A DNA stretch of 64,000 nucleotides from Congeria kusceri (lineage: Eukaryota > Mollusca > Bivalvia > Myida > Dreissenidae): contig CM051024.1 of NCBI GenBank assembly GCA_027627225.1, positions 40,045,225 through 40,109,224 of the forward strand. The letters run 5' to 3'. Position numbers and translations under genes: made by a program. The notes beneath the pieces were generated by a model, which was given only the letters and a program-made list of their open reading frames with translations, did not search any database and was not told the DNA's origin. Shown here piece by piece: positions 34,552-47,098 of the stretch; within the stretch, counting starts at the first letter, position 1, and each line of letters opens with the position of its first letter.

Positions 34552-35324
34552 TGTTCGTAAAATGTATCAATTTGTATAGCCTTCAGGAAGTGAAATATCT
34601 ACACTTAAATATGATCCTGTATGTATTAAGTATGTTTACACGTACATGTACACAGTATCCTGTGTTGAGAATGAATTCTGAAATATATTTATCAATATGT
34701 TACATAAGGAGATCTATTATATAATATTATTCTGTAAACGCTTTATAAAAAATATAAAACTGTAAAATTCAACGGTCAGTTTTATTCAGAACGTTAGTGC
34801 ATTTAACTTTCAGGTTATACTCTAGATAAACAATAACTATATCTATGAATATAAAACTAAAACACGAAACTTTACTTATAGTTAAATGATATTAACTCCA
34901 CATAGGTTTAATCTACTGTAACATAAGCGTATAACTGCATAACAATAAGTGAACATCCAATTACTAACGGCAGACCGCACTGTCCGTAATAAATACTCCA
35001 ACAGCAACGGAAGTCGACTAATCGCACGTCGAAATATATCACAAATTAATTTATTTGGAACAAGCAAGTGCTCTTATATGTGCACATGCCACTTATACAT
35101 CTCCGTTTGTAAGATTTGTTCTCGTGTTCTCATGGGGGAAAAGCTGACTTATTTTCCTGTTGACAGTCCTTGACTTCTTAAAACTTAAACGACACCGTGG
35201 CTATACAAACGCTTACTAAATAGGCCCTATACATCTGTTTTAAAAGCGCGCTTGCTTTATGTGGCACACTATTTTGAATTTCGTATGAAATTTAATTCAG
35301 TATAATACATTTATACGGTTTTAT
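34552..35324. other. AIF1 5' flank
   Basis: The region upstream of the AIF1 start codon should hold its 5' UTR and promoter. No TATA box or other element could be assigned with confidence. Confidence 0.4.
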
Positions 35325-36360
35325 GCCCCCCGAAGGAGGGCATATAGTAGTCGCGCCGTCCGTCCGTGGGTGGGTGCTTGGGTGCGTGGGTGGGTGGGTA
35401 GGTCCGTCCGTCCAGACTTCGTTTCCGCTCTGTAACTTTTTAATGCCTGGATGGATTTTAATATAACTTCAGATTATTATTCCCCATGACTAGACGATGT
35501 GTTGCGTACAACTCCCATGCTAATCGGTCAAAGGTCAAGGTCATAATTCAAGGTCAAATGTCACGAATGTTCGTTTCCGCTCCATATCTTCTAAACGCCT
35601 GGATGGATTTTAATATAACTTCAGATTATTATTCCCCATGACCAGATGATGTGTCGCGTACAATCCCATGCTCGTCAGTCAAAGATCAAGGTCACAATTT
35701 AAGGTCAAAGGTCATGAATTTTTGTTTCCACTCAGTTACTTCTTAACGCCTGGAAGTATTTTAATATAACTTCAGATTATTATTCTCCATGACCAGACAA
35801 TGTGTCGCATACTCCCATGCTCGTCTGTCATAGGTCAAGGTCACAATTCAAGGTCAAAGGTAAAGTATTTCTGCTTCTCCACTGAAACTTCTAAACGTAT
35901 GGAAGGATTTTAATATTACGACCGATTATTATTTCCCATGACCAGGCGATGTGTCGTGTACGACTCCCATGGTCCTCGGTCAAAGGTCAAGGTTACAATT
36001 CAAGGTGAAATGTCAAGGAATTTTCTTTCTGCTATATATCTCCAAAAGCCTTGAAGGATTTTAATGTTACTTCAGATTACTTTTTCCCAGGACCAGATGA
36101 TGGTTACAGTTAAAAGGTCAAATATTATAATGAACTTTACGTAGAAAGCATCATTTTGCCAACATGTAAGGAATGTAATAACTTGGTGGAAATGACGATC
36201 ATTATGAGGCAGTGTGTCACAACAAAAAACAGTTGTGTTGCTGAAATCCCAAGATATTTGTCCAGAGCATAATATTGTACTCTGACATTGTTTTGCTTTC
36301 CTCTGACGAGCATATGCTTCGCGGGCATATGTCACATCCTGTGACAAGCCTTGTTCCTAT
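35325..36360. repeat. Tandem-unit element E
   Basis: The left end is ATGCCCCCCGAAGGAGGGCA then CGTCCGTCCGTGGGTGGG. Four or five units of about 145-150 bp share GGATTTTAATATAACTTCAG, ATTATTCCCCATGACCAGA and TCAAAGGTCAAGGTCA. It closes near GGGCATATGTCACATCCTGT. There is no coding capacity. Confidence 0.85.
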
Positions 36361-36933
36361 ATGTTATACGTACCCAAGTTTAAAATTTAAATGTATCTAT
36401 CATGCAGACAGACTATGCAATCTAGTCGTGTGCGCGCTTGCTTTATGTGGTACATTATTGTGAATTTCGTATGAACTTTAATTCATTATAATGTATTTAT
36501 ACGGGTTTTCCTAAAAACCCAGGTTTAAAATTTAAAAGTATCTATCATCTACAATGTACAACGGATGTATTTATCATATTCCCTGTTTTATTTTCTTGCA
36601 TTTGTAGTTCAATCTGTATGTTTTTAGCGTGTAACCACAACAACCAACTGCGTTCAGTGTTTAAACCGGGTAAAACAAATGTATATATACGGTAAATAGT
36701 CCCACAACTGCACATCATCTCGTATTTATGTTCCTACTTCACGGATTTATTTCCTTGAAAATTGTTTCACTATATAGCCACTTGAGTAAACGGGAAATGT
36801 AACACCATTTTACAATTGAAAAATCGACAGTTCATGAAAACTCATCCAAGATACATTGTAGTTTTTAAAGGGATTTTTTTCCAGTCTTGTCAGCCTATGA
36901 CCTCTAGTCCCAATAAATAAATAAATAAATAAA

Positions 36934-37118
36934 GGCTAATCCGGGACGGCACTTTCCGCCAACAGTGAATTTATGTTTAGAAGAGACTTCCTTGAAACAG
37001 AAAATACCATATATCATAAAAGCGGAAAGTGCCGTCCCGGATTGCGGAGTGCACAGGCTAATCCAGGACAACACTTTACGCTCATGCATTATGACCGGTT
37101 TTCTCATGACGCGCCACA
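36934..37118. mobile_element. Foldback element copy 5 (left end missing)
   Basis: Starts at GGCTAATCCGGGACGGCACT and ends GACGCGCCACATA. It is nearly identical to the corresponding part of copy 6, from which an (AT)n tract separates it. Confidence 0.9.
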
Positions 37119-37125
37119 TATATAT

Positions 37126-37173
<48 letters not shown>
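37119..37173. repeat. (AT)n tract between two foldback copies
   Basis: More than 40 bp of alternating AT bridges foldback copies 5 and 6. Confidence 0.95.
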
Positions 37174-37175
<2 letters not shown>

Positions 37176-37413
37176 AGGCGCGTCGTGAGAAAACCGGTCT
37201 TAATGCATGTGCGTAAAGTTTCGTCCAGGCTAATCCGGGACGGCACTTTCCGCCAACAGTGAATTTATGTTTAGAAGAGACTTCCTTGAAACAGAAAATA
37301 CCATATGTCATAAAAGCGGAAAGTGCCGTCCCGGATTGCAGAGTGCACAGGCTAATCCAGGACGACACTTTACGCTCATGCATTATGACCGGTTTTCTCA
37401 TGACGCGCCACAT
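37174..37413. mobile_element. Foldback element copy 6
   Basis: TGAGGCGCGTCGTGAGAAAA to TCATGACGCGCCA. Its last 180 bp duplicate copy 5 almost exactly. The 169-residue ORF over both copies only reflects the duplication. Confidence 0.9.
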
Positions 37414-38340
37414 ATATATAAATTATATTATATTTATATATTTATATGGGGGGGGGGGATATTTGAGCCTCGAGAGATGCTTTGCATGTTCTCGTAGTTG
37501 GGTGCCCAACGTTCAAGTTTAGCGAATAAGTGTTGACATACTGCAGATTACCAATAGAACATAACATATGTGGTGGCCATTAATGTCCATGGCATGTTTG
37601 TATATGTATGTTCTAAAGTAAAGGTTTTGGCAGTGTGACTTTCCAACTAAATCGGTTATGCCTATGGTTTAACAACAAAATTATGTTATACCAATGTTTT
37701 TCCAACCAAATCGTGTTATACCGATGGTTTTCCAGCCAAATTGTGTTATACAGATGGTTTATACAGATTCTTTTCAAAATGGCACCAACGGCACCATTTG
37801 GGTATTGATGTAAATGCAATACAATTTCTTCGCTTACAATGTACAATATTCCGGTATACCGTCATGCTTGTTATTCATAACGTTATATGAGTGACGTTCT
37901 GTGACAAATATATATTAACAAATCATGGGACAAGTCAGAAGTATGACCACACATTACTTCATTGATGACTTACTCAAGAAACAAAGTGCAGCAAAACACT
38001 ACAGTTCATACTGTGGCGCACATTGAATCACCAACCATCCGCAGTAATCAGTAAACAAACAAGGGAAAAGTTCAGTGTCCCACCGATTGGCCAAAGTAAC
38101 AAAACGGTTTTAAAAATGGGGCTGACAACTAACGATAGACAATGATTACTAATGTTATACGTGAGAAATCTGTTATTCTTTATCAATTCAAAACATATGC
38201 GTTGCAACCTACAGATGAAAAGTTTAAAGATCGTTTATAACTGCCAGCAACGCTATCGAATGAAGGGTGACCCAACAGACATGGCCATCTTCCAGTGAAC
38301 CAACCGAATGACTGCGAATCTTACAGTTCTCAGACTTAAT
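37414..38340. other. Stretch without recognised gene
   Basis: It has an eleven-G run near 37447 and a short repeated motif around TGTTATACCGATGGTTTTCC (37640-37760). No exon was recognised. Confidence 0.4.
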
Positions 38341-38342
38341 TT

Positions 38343-38602
38343 TGAGGCGTGTCGTGGGAATACCGGGCTTAATGCATGTGCGTAAAGTGTGGTCACGGAT
38401 AGGCCTGTGCAGTCCGCACAGGCTAATCTTGGACGACACTTTCCGCTTTTATAGTTTTTTCTGTTTCAAGGAAGTTTCTTCTAAACATAAATCCACTCTA
38501 GGCGGAAAGTGTCGACCCGGATTAGCCTGTGCGGACTGCACAGACCGATACGGGACGACACTACGCACATGCATTAAGCCCGGTTTTCACACGACACGCC
38601 TC
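38343..38602. mobile_element. Foldback element copy 7
   Basis: TGAGGCGTGTCGTGGGAATA to CACACGACACGCCTC with both inner hairpins and the TTTCAAGGAAGTTTCTTCTA centre. Confidence 0.93.
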
Positions 38603-41600
38603 TTTTTGTGTTTAATACTGGCCAGTGTAATCGGTTGCGACATATTAGCCACGAACTTAATTGTTCAGTCTTTATTACCCATACAACAAACAGATCAAAC
38701 AGACTTTTCTTGTACTACGTTAATTATCATATAAACTCTTCAATGTGGTGGCCATTACTGTCCATGACATGTTCTACACTGATCAGGTGAGGCAAATGAC
38801 GACATTATTCAACTGATTAGCAATTGAAATTATTCTACCTGATGCAAATTCGTATTACACCTGGTGAAGGTATACTATTTCAAACCATACATATGTTGCA
38901 CATGTTAAAAATTGTCAGTCCTAACGGATTTTACAAAGGAACATTAATAAAGTAAACTTCACACAATTACAAAATGAGATTTATACAAAACATTCGTAGT
39001 GAATTAAGGTCTAATTACCACAAAACGGAAGTCACATCCTCAGGGTTACATGCTGTCAGTTAGATAATAAGCACATGTGGCTGAGTGCAGGATGCATATA
39101 ATTTGTAAAATACAGTTTAAATGATATGATTTTAAAGGTATATATGTAAGTAATAAGAAAAAAGGCTGTTTTGTGCACTACTTTTTTGTCTAGTGGTTCC
39201 CAGCTTCATAACTTTTGGCCCATGTATTCATGCACAAAATGGCAGCCTCCATGCCCGTCAAAACCGGTGTGTTTTTTCTAAGGTCAATATTTTGAGTTAC
39301 AACACATAGAATTTTTTGACATGCTGTTTTTTCAAAGGTTATGTCCTCATCTTTCCAACAATGTATGGTGATATATTGGAAAGTAGCTTGGTCATGGTGA
39401 AAAGTGAGATCAAATTTTGAATATGTTATATGTAACAAAGAAGGAATTTATTTGCGCATGCGTAACCTTAATGAGAGTTTAAGTTTTATCCCAAACGAAA
39501 AGTTCGTAAAAACACCTGCATTTCGTGTAAATACTTCGACAAAAGCGATGCAGATTTCAAATATGTTCACCCTTTAAAACCCTACTGAAATAGGCGTTAC
39601 CAGGTATGCAGATAACTGAGCCTTATATTTATTCAACAACAAGATACCTGTATGGTAAATAATATTTACCATACAGATATCATGTTTTTGAATAACTATA
39701 CTAAATGTATATGCTGTATTGTTTGCATGTCCATAGAGCCGAATAACTCAGACAGAAGTACAAGAGGAGGAATTCTCGTGCAATGTTTAATGTTTCTGTA
39801 TTTAAACAGCTTAATGTCAGGCAATAACCTTTAAAAGTTAAAAGTCTTAATAGATGCCATACAAGCGTGTGACTCAGCATTTTGTCCTGCGATGATCTGA
39901 TGGTATCGCATCGAAAAAAAAACACATGTGCATCATTGTGTCGGCAACGACAGAGCAGTTACATGAAGAGGTATCGATTAGCCGATGACAAGATGTGCTA
40001 ATCCAGAAAATAGTTTGGCATCTGGGCCAATCATCTGGCACCGTGTTTAGGCATTAACGAAGGCGGCCAGTGGCGGATACATGGTCGATTGACGGGGTCG
40101 AGTGGTTGGTGCTGGGCACGCTCGGCTACACTGAGTACTAGGTTTGTTATAGTCTACTGCAGAAAGTGGTTTCTAGTTGAACCCACTTTCTTGCAAGCGC
40201 ATACCGTCGTTTCCGGTTTAGCCGACGGACGTTATATTTCGTTTACGTTCTTTTATATGTTCTCGTGTACTATGGACCAATGTATAAACTGGCAGTTATA
40301 AAACGTAAGCAATATATTCAAAGAAATAACGCATTAGCGTTAAATACGTTAAAAAGCTTTAGTTCGCGAATAACTGTTTCGTAATGTGTGCGAACGAATG
40401 TGTAGTAATGTCACAGACACAAGTTGGAGAGAAAATGTTTTCGAAATGTGATTTATGTTCGATTGAATATAAGTATAAAAAAATCGCTCCAAACATACAA
40501 TTTAACAGCATAATTGCAGTCAAAGTATTTTAAATGTATTCAAATTAACTACATTGTACGTCGGGAAAGATGCTTATTTTGCAATACGATTTAAACGTTA
40601 TGAACCCGTAATGATTGTGATAACGTATTGAATGTTAACATTAGGACTAAAATATACAAGACATCTTTCACGAAGATCCCATTACCATATTCACCAGTAT
40701 TTAATAAACATGCATTGTTTTTGTTTCAGGTACATTTTACTTGCCCTACGCTGTTTGATCTATAACATATGTTGTCTACATACGGGTTTTAATTGCGAGC
40801 TGGTATTGTAGTACACTAATTTTGTCTGACCGGGGTTTGGATTACATTCGACATCTGCTATAGCTACAATATGGTAAGTTATTCTTAAATGGACGTGCTT
40901 GCCTTTCAGTACGCATGTACTTGTATATTGGCTTTCAATAATATTTCAATATCAAGGTATCACATTACTAAATTGTAGCATACATTGTTAAAGCTATGCG
41001 GCTGTCTTCAAATAATAGGCTTTCCCACCAATAGCCGAGTACCGACGAAGAAAACAATATAACATTAAAATAAATAAAATACTATGTAACAAAAGTATAA
41101 GCCCATTGCAAAATATTTTAGATATCATTTTCGTTACTGAATATGTGTCCATGAAAAAAAAAACACTAAAATATAATGTTAGCATACTGTTGTGGAACAT
41201 AATGTTATATCATGTTATTAACTGCTTTCAACATTGTGCTGCTAATATTGCTAACACTTTATCGACTTGAGGTTGGCATTTCAAACCCCGACATATCCAG
41301 ATCTATTTGTATTTAATTGATAATTACTAGTAATTGATAGTTGTAATTGCTTGTTTAAGATTCAGTGTGGGACTGACTTGTGCATATTTGTTACCATGAG
41401 AACACATAATCATAAACTCAAATTCCTAAGAATACGTACATTCCTGTTGCAAAAACACAAAAGTTACAGAAAATCCTAAGATTATTTGTAAATAATTTGG
41501 AAATAATACACTAAATAATGTAAAAATCAAAATACGTGTAACAGATGGGTTATATTCAGTTTTAACACTTTTTAAATATTATATTTCAAGTATACTGCAG

Positions 41601-41989
41601 ATTTCAATTCGTCGTTTCATCTATGAACATTACGGAAAGGGAAGCAACCGCTTCAAGAATTTCTTTATTGCTGCTTCATTCATGTTTTGCCCGTTATCTA
41701 ACTGGTTCAACATAATCATTCAAACGCTTCATGATATCTAGCGGAAACTGGGAAAACGTAAACTTACTTTAAAACAGATCACCTCTAACAAAATAAGAGC
41801 GGAGATGCAAACACTTTCCAGATGCGTACGAGTGACCTGAAAATGGATACACTGAGCGAACGAGTCATTTTAAAGGGGTACTATCGTGTACGTAGAAAAT
41901 TAAAGAATCGGAACTAAAATGAGTCTGTATTTCATGATTAATTAAAGGAGATTATGTACCCAAGCTGCAAAATGTATATACCTCAATCA
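38603..41989. other. Long stretch without recognised gene
   Basis: AT-rich sequence with scattered short ORFs of at most about 80 residues. None carries a recognisable domain. Confidence 0.4.
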
Positions 41990-42255
41990 GGGGCCATATT
42001 CCAGAAACATCTTAAGTTTATCTTAAAATATTTGTTAATAAGTTACAATTTTGTAAGGTAATATTTTTAAAACTACACGTAAATTTATGATTCCAATTAC
42101 AGTTAAGTAAATTATATTAGTTAATAATCAGTTGATAATTAGTGAACATTTAGCAGAAATTTAATGTATACATGGAATACAATGCTTACAAGAAAAATGA
42201 AGATTTTATGGCTAAGGAAAATATTTAACTTAGGATGTTTCTGTAATACGACCCC
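41990..42255. mobile_element. MITE with GGGGCC..ATTCCAGAAACATC ends
   Basis: The left end GGGGCCATATTCCAGAAACA then TCTTAAGTTT pairs with the right end AACTTAGGATGTTTCTGTAA then TACGACCCC. It is about 266 bp and AT-rich inside. Target duplication is unclear. A solo end of the same family (GGGGCCGTATTCCAGAAACA) lies at 46392. Confidence 0.65.
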
Positions 42256-42562
42256 ATGACTTAACGCATTCGAATCCATTGTTTGGAATAAAACGATCTG
42301 ACAACAATTAATTAATACAATCTCGGGAATGTAAAGTGCGTTCAGCATTGTTTTACAGTATGGTAAGGCATGGAACACTATGTTTTGACAATTTTCTTCA
42401 ATTTCTGAATAGAAAAACAATATTATTAATGTCGAATTAGAATTTAGTGTTATTTCAAAGTGGACCCAGGGACTTAAAGGAATCATTTAGGGAATAATTT
42501 GTAAAAGTGTTTCGTTTGGTTTCATGGTCCAAAATGTCTCGGCAGGCGAGGCCAAACAAAAA

Positions 42563-42778
42563 GTATGTGTTTCGGGTAATCCGACCCTACCTAGCGAAAA
42601 ACCCCCGACCCTAAAGTTTTTAGAGACGATTGTTTTCCGAGAAATCCATTTTCGTCAGATTTTAGATAATTTTCAATGTTTTTTTACCGAAATGTTTCTT
42701 TAAAAAAGTTAAAAATAAACCAACAACTCATTCCCTACCCTACCTAACTTTTTTGAGACCGTTTCCCGAAACACACAA
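42563..42778. mobile_element. Inverted-repeat element with GTGTTTCGGG ends
   Basis: GTATGTGTTTCGGGTAATCC at left pairs with GTTTCCCGAAACACACAA at right. Inner CGACCCTACCTAGCG and CTACCCTACCTAACT are in the same sense rather than inverted. Confidence 0.5.
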
Positions 42779-45700
42779 TTTTTTTGGGCCCGACGGAACC
42801 ACACAATATGGTGACAAATTGACAACTAACAACACCAGTACACCACTACACCCTGTCCGAGAAAGTTACAACTTTTGGTTATGCATTGTAAGACATTTTG
42901 CCAACAACTGCATTTTACCAGAACAACTGGGTTATGATAATAAAGCATATAACATTATTATCTATAAAAATGAATATTATAGTAGAGGTGGTAGTTATAT
43001 TAGTACTAAATACATGTAGTAGTCGAGTGACAAAACCTTATTGGTGTTGTTGCTGATGTTGATGATAATACATGTATTGTTAATATACATGCAGTTTTTT
43101 AGTAAGTAATGCATGCAATAATTTTAGTAGTAATAAATGTATGGTGGTAGAGACTGTTCTTTAATTCGTGGCTGGTTTTGTCGGTGTTAATGTGTATGTT
43201 CCGTAAAGACTGTAGTTAAAGGGGCTTGTCTCTAAGGTTGTATCTGGTACACACTGATGCTGAGGAGTGCTCAAGGGGGGTGTAGTTTTGCAGTCAAATT
43301 CGGGAGAAAAGAACAAAGAATTCAAAGACATTTCGAAGAAGCTGTCTGTCTGTCCGTCCGTCCGTCCGTCCGTCCGTCCGTCCGTCTGTCTGTCTGTCTG
43401 TCCGTCCGTCCGTCCGTCTGTCCGTCCGTCGGTTCGTCCGTCCTTCCGTCTGTCTAGTGACACAACTATTAGCGCAATATAAAAGACCAACTATTAATAG
43501 AATGCATCACGAGTCGGTGTTACACTCTCCCTTTAATTGACATGATGAAAGAACTAGAAAGAACAGGGGACTGTAATTGAGTACAGCTGTTCGTGTTTAT
43601 ATCTTGCTCCCGAATTCTCCTTATTATAATTTAAACACAGCAATTGCATTAGCGGTGTATTTACGCATGCACAGCTGCGTGGTTTAATCTACTTTTGACT
43701 TGAAACTTAAGGACGGGATAACATGTATACTCATGCTCCATTTCACTCTGTTCTTTCTTCCTGTTTTTTGTGATCACGAACGGAGAAATACTGCGCGTTG
43801 ACTAGGAGTTAACTTCAATATAATTTCGTACACTTATATAACTTACAAAAAAACGAATAAAAATTAAAAAATTAAATGTTTTCTTGTACTACATTACGGT
43901 ATTGTCCTTCAGCACTTTTGGTAAACACATTACCGGTACATTCCCATTAAGAATTGCCATGGTTAACAGATTAATATTAAATAAGCAGGAACATTTATTA
44001 TTTAAATACTGACAAAACACGATCCAATAAAATAACTTCCGTACTTGGCATTATAATTATGTCTGTGCGTGCATGGTTACTTCACACTATTTTCTTTCTT
44101 CCTGTTTGTGAGCAAAGAACGGATTAACTCAAATCCACTATGCTTATACTCCTATATTTCTATCATATAATTTGTATAGCCAATAAAAACATGAAAAATA
44201 ATAAATAGTTTCGTGATGTCGTAATTATGTTTATTATTTTAATGAGTAAATCGAGGAATGCCCCGTTGGGCATTTATTGGTAATACGTTAAATTTCATTG
44301 AATATGCTTCTATTACGTGACTGCTTGTTGAATCTTTCATGAAAAAATAGTATGTAGTAAATATGCATATGACATGTTGCCCTTGCCAAGATTATGTGGG
44401 TAACCTCAATATATCAAAAGAATCCAAATCAGAACTTGAATAAATATGCATTCATTTAGGTAAATTTTACAACGCCATAAATCTACGGAAAATAAATTAA
44501 AGTGTGTGTGTTCGATCTTACAATTAACAGACATATTGGGATAAATTAAAACAACCAGATAACCTTTTTTCGTAATGTAAAAACGTTTTTCTCTCTGATT
44601 TCATGTTATTGTATCACTTTCATCGGATTATTTTGATATAAAAATCGTTCATAAACACTTTAAAGATAACTATACTTCCTGGTGTATAGAGTAATTACAC
44701 ACGCACGCATAGATGAAAGTAAAAAAAAAAAAAACACTTAAAAAAACGCACAATACAAACTTGAAAAGACCAAGTAATGCTTATCGATAGTATCATTATC
44801 AATAAATCTGATTATCAAAAAGGTCTGACACTTTTGCAAACTATATAATGCCACAACCAAACCGTTTATGCACGCGAAGAACATGAAAAAGAAATTTCGT
44901 TATCACCGTTTAAAACATAATCCCTATTGCATTAATTCAGCTTGGCTTTATTACGACATGCATTGATTTTCAGACATTCACAAGCCCGATAAATATTTAC
45001 TAAACAAATATAAATCTCATAAAAATTTGAAGATATTATCGCTAAATTCTCACCTGTCTTGCTTTCAATTCCCATCCTTATCTCGTCGGGCAAAACGCAA
45101 AATTTTATATAATTTAGCCAATATATTATCTCGGCTACACCACAGTATTAATATTGCCAGCCAAGAGAGATTCCCCTAAAATGTTTCTATCAAAACTGAC
45201 GGTGGTTTCGTAGCTAACTGACGGCCCGTGATCGATCGTTCCCCTCTATCGGCGATAAAAAGGAAGCGCGAGCGATGAGGGTTTAAAGGGTGGGCAATCT
45301 CATTAAAACCATCTCCAGTCTGACGCTACTATATTATCCTCTGACTGGATCTGATGACTTCGCATTAGGGGTCACGTTCAGAGGCCCTTTTATGAGCCAA
45401 TCAAAAATTTGCCTTCAAAATGTTGTGGTATAACTTTATATATAAACCTCAAAAACTATGCGCGAAATTAACGTGAAATTTGGATGTTTACTCGCCTAAG
45501 GTACCACTGTATTCATTGTTATCCACGTGAAAATTAACTGTAAATGATTTATTCCCAAGGATCAGCTAGAAATGCATCACTTTTTCAAAAACCGTGGCCA
45601 AACTTTGCTGTGCAAAAAGCAATCTCATTGGGCACATCAGGGCTGATATTTTGTTGTTCGAAAGGTGATTTGAACGTGACCTGTTATACGATGTCTTCAG

Positions 45701-46067
45701 ATCCTAACAATGTTAGGATTTGATTTTAATGAGATTGAAGGGTTAGTGTCTACGAAAATAGTTCGTAGTTTATTTTGGTTTAAAAAAATCAAGAGATGTG
45801 TCTTATTGTGAAATATTTAAAATATAAAACATTGATTTATAAACACACTTTTTATTTCAAACCTGAAGTAGAACTAAAGTTAAGAATGTCTTTAGGAGCT
45901 ATATGCTTTATCGCCCCTAGCAAGAGTACTCAAAAGGAATTCTATGACTGTGTCGTATAATGAAATAAAATTGGAACTACATGTGCATATAGTTGGGACC
46001 AAAATTTGCGTCTCCTTTTGCTCAACCCAAATTTCCGCAGTTTCAATAGCTAGTAAACATAATACTA
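42779..46067. other. Long stretch without recognised gene
   Basis: It contains the tetranucleotide tract at 43342-43456. Around 45170-45420 there is a locally GC-richer patch with unique sequence but no identifiable exon. Confidence 0.4.
43342..43456. repeat. (CYGT)n microsatellite
   Basis: About 28 tetranucleotide units alternate in blocks of CTGT and CCGT. Open frames on both strands (CLSVRPSV-type and DGRTDG-type repeats) are artefacts of the tract. Confidence 0.97.
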
Positions 46068-46330
46068 GGGGCGTGTCGTGGGAAAACCGGGCTTAATGCA
46101 TGTGCATTAAATGTCGTTCCGGATCAGCTTATGCAGTCCGCACAGGCTAATCCGGGATGGCACTATCCGCCTACTGTGGATTCATGTTTAGAATAGACTT
46201 CCTTCAAAGAGAAAGTATCATTAAAGCGGAAAGTGTCGTCCTGGATAAGCCTGTGCGGACTGCACGGGCTGATCCGGGACGACACTTTACGCACATGCAT
46301 TAAGCCCGATTTTCCCACGACACGCCTCAT
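46068..46330. mobile_element. Foldback element copy 8
   Basis: GGGGCGTGTCGTGGGAAAAC to CCCACGACACGCCTCAT, with both inner hairpins intact. Confidence 0.93.
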
Positions 46331-46834
46331 ATGTTATTTAACGAGTAATACATTTTAGGCTTCATTTTTAATATTGTGAACAGCTTTTTCAGGGGCCGTA
46401 TTCCAGAAACATCTTAGGCAAAATCTTAACTTTTACTCGTTAAAACAATATTTTCTTTATCGTCTTATTCCATGTGTATATGACAATGTGCTTGGTGTTT
46501 ACAATTCCTAAACTGTAAAGGGATTCACAATATTATATCTTCAAACGTGACACATCACCTTTAATGTTTGACCACGCCGTTTATACCACTAATAGCTAAT
46601 AACTGCGTCACGGTTGATATAGCTACGCACGTCAATATATGTCAGGTGAATATAATAATTATGGTCAGTCGTTAGTAATGCTGCAGGCATTTATGAAACA
46701 CTAGACATAACATACGAAGATCATGCTAGTTTAAGAACTTGATATGACTGATGTTCCTGAGGCATCAAACATATTTTCATCCAGTCAAAACTTGCATAAC
46801 CAAAATAATGTGAAATGCGGACTAAAGGAGATAA

Positions 46835-47098
46835 ATGAGGCGCGTCATGGGAAAACCGGACTTAATGCATGTGCGGAAAGTGTCGTCCCGGATTAGCCTG
46901 TGCAGTCCGCACAGTCTAATCCTGGACGGCACTTTCCGCTTTTGTGGTATTTTCTGTTTCAATGAAGTCTCTTCTAAACATAAATTCGCTGTAGGCGGAA
47001 AGTGCCATCCCGGATTAGCCTTTGCGGACTGCACAGGCTAATCCGGGACGACACTTTACGCACATGCATGAAGGCCGGTATTCCCACGACGCGCCTCA
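46835..47098. mobile_element. Foldback element copy 9
   Basis: ATGAGGCGCGTCATGGGAAA to CCCACGACGCGCCTCA. It lies about 500 bp from copy 8 with its centre inverted: TTTCAATGAAGTCTCTTCTA here against TAGAATAGACTTCCTTCAAA in copy 8. Confidence 0.93.

Noticed and set aside
36904..37413. 169-residue minus-strand ORF with internal duplication
   Set aside because: It consists of two foldback element copies and an AT microsatellite.
43161..43490. ORFs with DGRTDG and CLSVRPSV repeats
   Set aside because: Both are readings of the CYGT tetranucleotide tract.
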